From NCBI GenBank assembly GCA_017656425.1, contig JACDNV010000011.1, positions 1 through 64,000 of the forward strand: 64,000 bases of DNA. The letters are read 5' to 3'. Below the pieces are notes generated by a model, which was not told the DNA's origin, did no database searches, and worked only from the letters and a program-made list of their open reading frames with translations. Source of the DNA: Candidatus Neomarinimicrobiota bacterium (GTDB lineage Bacteria > Fidelibacterota > UBA2242 > B5-G15). Positions 63,427 through 64,000 of the stretch are shown here, piece by piece; the stretch's first letter is position 1; the number at the start of each line of letters is the position of its first letter. The translations under genes were made by a program, and so were the position numbers.

Positions 63427-64000
63427 AGAAAAACTCTCCCTTAATTGAAACAATTACAACAGGTATCAACGTCAAAGCTCCCATCAGACAGGTTGCTATG
63501 GAGAAAATAATTAAAAATCCGAAAAAGTAAATCGGTAAAAATCTTGAAAAGAAAAGCACACTAAAGCCCACTATAACTGACAGTGCATTGTACACTATAC
63601 CTTTACCGGTGGTATTTAGAGTCTGTAGTATGGATTCTTCTTTACTTAAACCGGAATTAAGTTCCTTTCTAAATCTGTAAATAAAGTGAATTGTATAATC
63701 CACTCCCACACCAATCATAATACTCGAAAGCATCATAGTAGCTACATTCAGCTCAATCTTCAAATACCCCATAAGTCCGAACACGACTGCCATAGCCACT
63801 ATAAGCGGGATTATAGAAACTAATCCAGTCCGAATTGATTTAAAAAAAACAGCACAGACTATAAAAACAAGCACTATTGAAAATGCAAGACTATATGCCT
63901 GTCCTCTAACTATCAAATTTACAAGCTCACCAATTACTACTGCCATCCCCGTGACTACTGGAAATTCTTCCCGTGATAAATTCTTTTTAATAAAATTCTT
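63401..64000 (-). CDS. RND superfamily (MMPL-type) exporter, C-terminal part, cut by the window edge
   Basis: The minus-strand frame is open to the last base of the window, so the protein starts outside it; the 200 residues seen are its C-terminal end. Five membrane segments and the RND motif region GVGVDYTIHFIYRFRKEL, followed by NTTGKGIVYNALSVIVGFSV, identify the C-terminal transmembrane domain. The GxGxDY motif carries an Asp typical of proton-coupled RND/SSD transporters. It is the first visible gene of the unit with the LolA-like and barrel proteins. Confidence 0.9.
   Translation of the reverse strand, partial: KNFIKKNLSREEFPVVTGMAVVIGELVNLIVRGQAYSLAFSIVLVFIVCAVFFKSIRTGLVSIIPLIVAMAVVFGLMGYLKIELNVATMMLSSIMIGVGVDYTIHFIYRFRKELNSGLSKEESILQTLNTTGKGIVYNALSVIVGFSVLFFSRFLPIYFFGFLIIFSIATCLMGALTLIPVVIVSIKGEFFYERKREKN

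Noticed and set aside
1-64000. tRNA, rRNA or known riboswitch genes
   Set aside because: I scanned intergenic regions by eye for cloverleaf-like and conserved riboswitch core sequences and saw none; a covariance-model search would be decisive.
1-64000. Insertion sequences
   Set aside because: No transposase or fragment was recognised; the mobile-looking elements are short palindromes without genes.

Overview
The window is AT-rich bacterial DNA, and every protein gene I accept lies on the minus strand. The genes point to a Gram-negative bacterium: LolA, apolipoprotein N-acyltransferase (Lnt), heptose biosynthesis, an RND/LolA-like/beta-barrel locus and a Wzc-type tyrosine kinase. A secreted protein with a type IX secretion (Por) C-terminal tail and a complete Bat operon suggest the FCB superphylum (Bacteroidota and relatives), probably one of its less-studied phyla. 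That placement is inference; no rRNA or tRNA gene was recognised.

Layout, left to right. (1) 1-5.9 kb is an accessory island of small minus-strand modules resembling toxin-antitoxin pairs: DUF2283 with a broken nuclease-like gene, an AAA+/DUF4143 ATPase, DUF2283/DUF4258, hicB with a dead hicA, an intact hicAB pair, and an S23-type four-helix-bundle gene. The modules are separated by unusual spacer repeats whose left arms are GTTCAA-type arrays and whose right arms are TTGAAC-type arrays around a conserved 30-nt core. A 330-bp block carrying a 131-bp MITE-like palindrome is present twice. (2) 6.2-14.5 kb holds a Por-tailed secreted protein and an L-arabinose operon (mutarotase, Na+/sugar symporter, araB, araD, araA). 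(3) 14.7-15.9 kb holds a SatD-family protein and a small membrane protein, with two matching 14-bp palindromes between them. (4) 15.9-25.6 kb is for surface sugars and activated sulfate: HldD and HldE kinase; WlbA-, WbpD- and WbpE-like enzymes for a diacetamido-uronic acid; two unknowns; an SLC13 permease; and a Sat-CysC fusion whose 5' end has been invaded by a second S23/MITE insertion.

(5) 25.7-60.6 kb is an unbroken run of 37 minus-strand genes with no gap above about 63 bp. In transcription order it runs yicC-gmk-rpoZ-coaBC-UDG4-dnaB-relA/spoT-ruvX-lnt-DUF5683-ecfT-truA-transaldolase-degP-purB-psd-pssA-purS-purQ-DUF4321-tatA-gatA-batA/B/C/D/E-SPOR-yebC-ruvC-ruvA-aminotransferase-gcvT-ftsK-lolA-flippase-wzc. 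It joins nucleotide, replication, stringent-response and repair functions to lipid, envelope and export functions. (6) 60.6-61.1 kb is noncoding and AT-rich, with one good plus-strand promoter match. (7) 61.1-64 kb is an RND exporter (cut by the window edge), a small membrane protein, a LolA-like protein and a beta-barrel protein.

Strongest leads: the inverted-arm spacer system and its cassette-like island; the SatD/membrane-protein pair with its twin palindromes; the S23/MITE insertion that rewrote the start of Sat-CysC; and a frameshift in the nuclease-like gene that sits exactly on a canonical -1 slippery heptamer.
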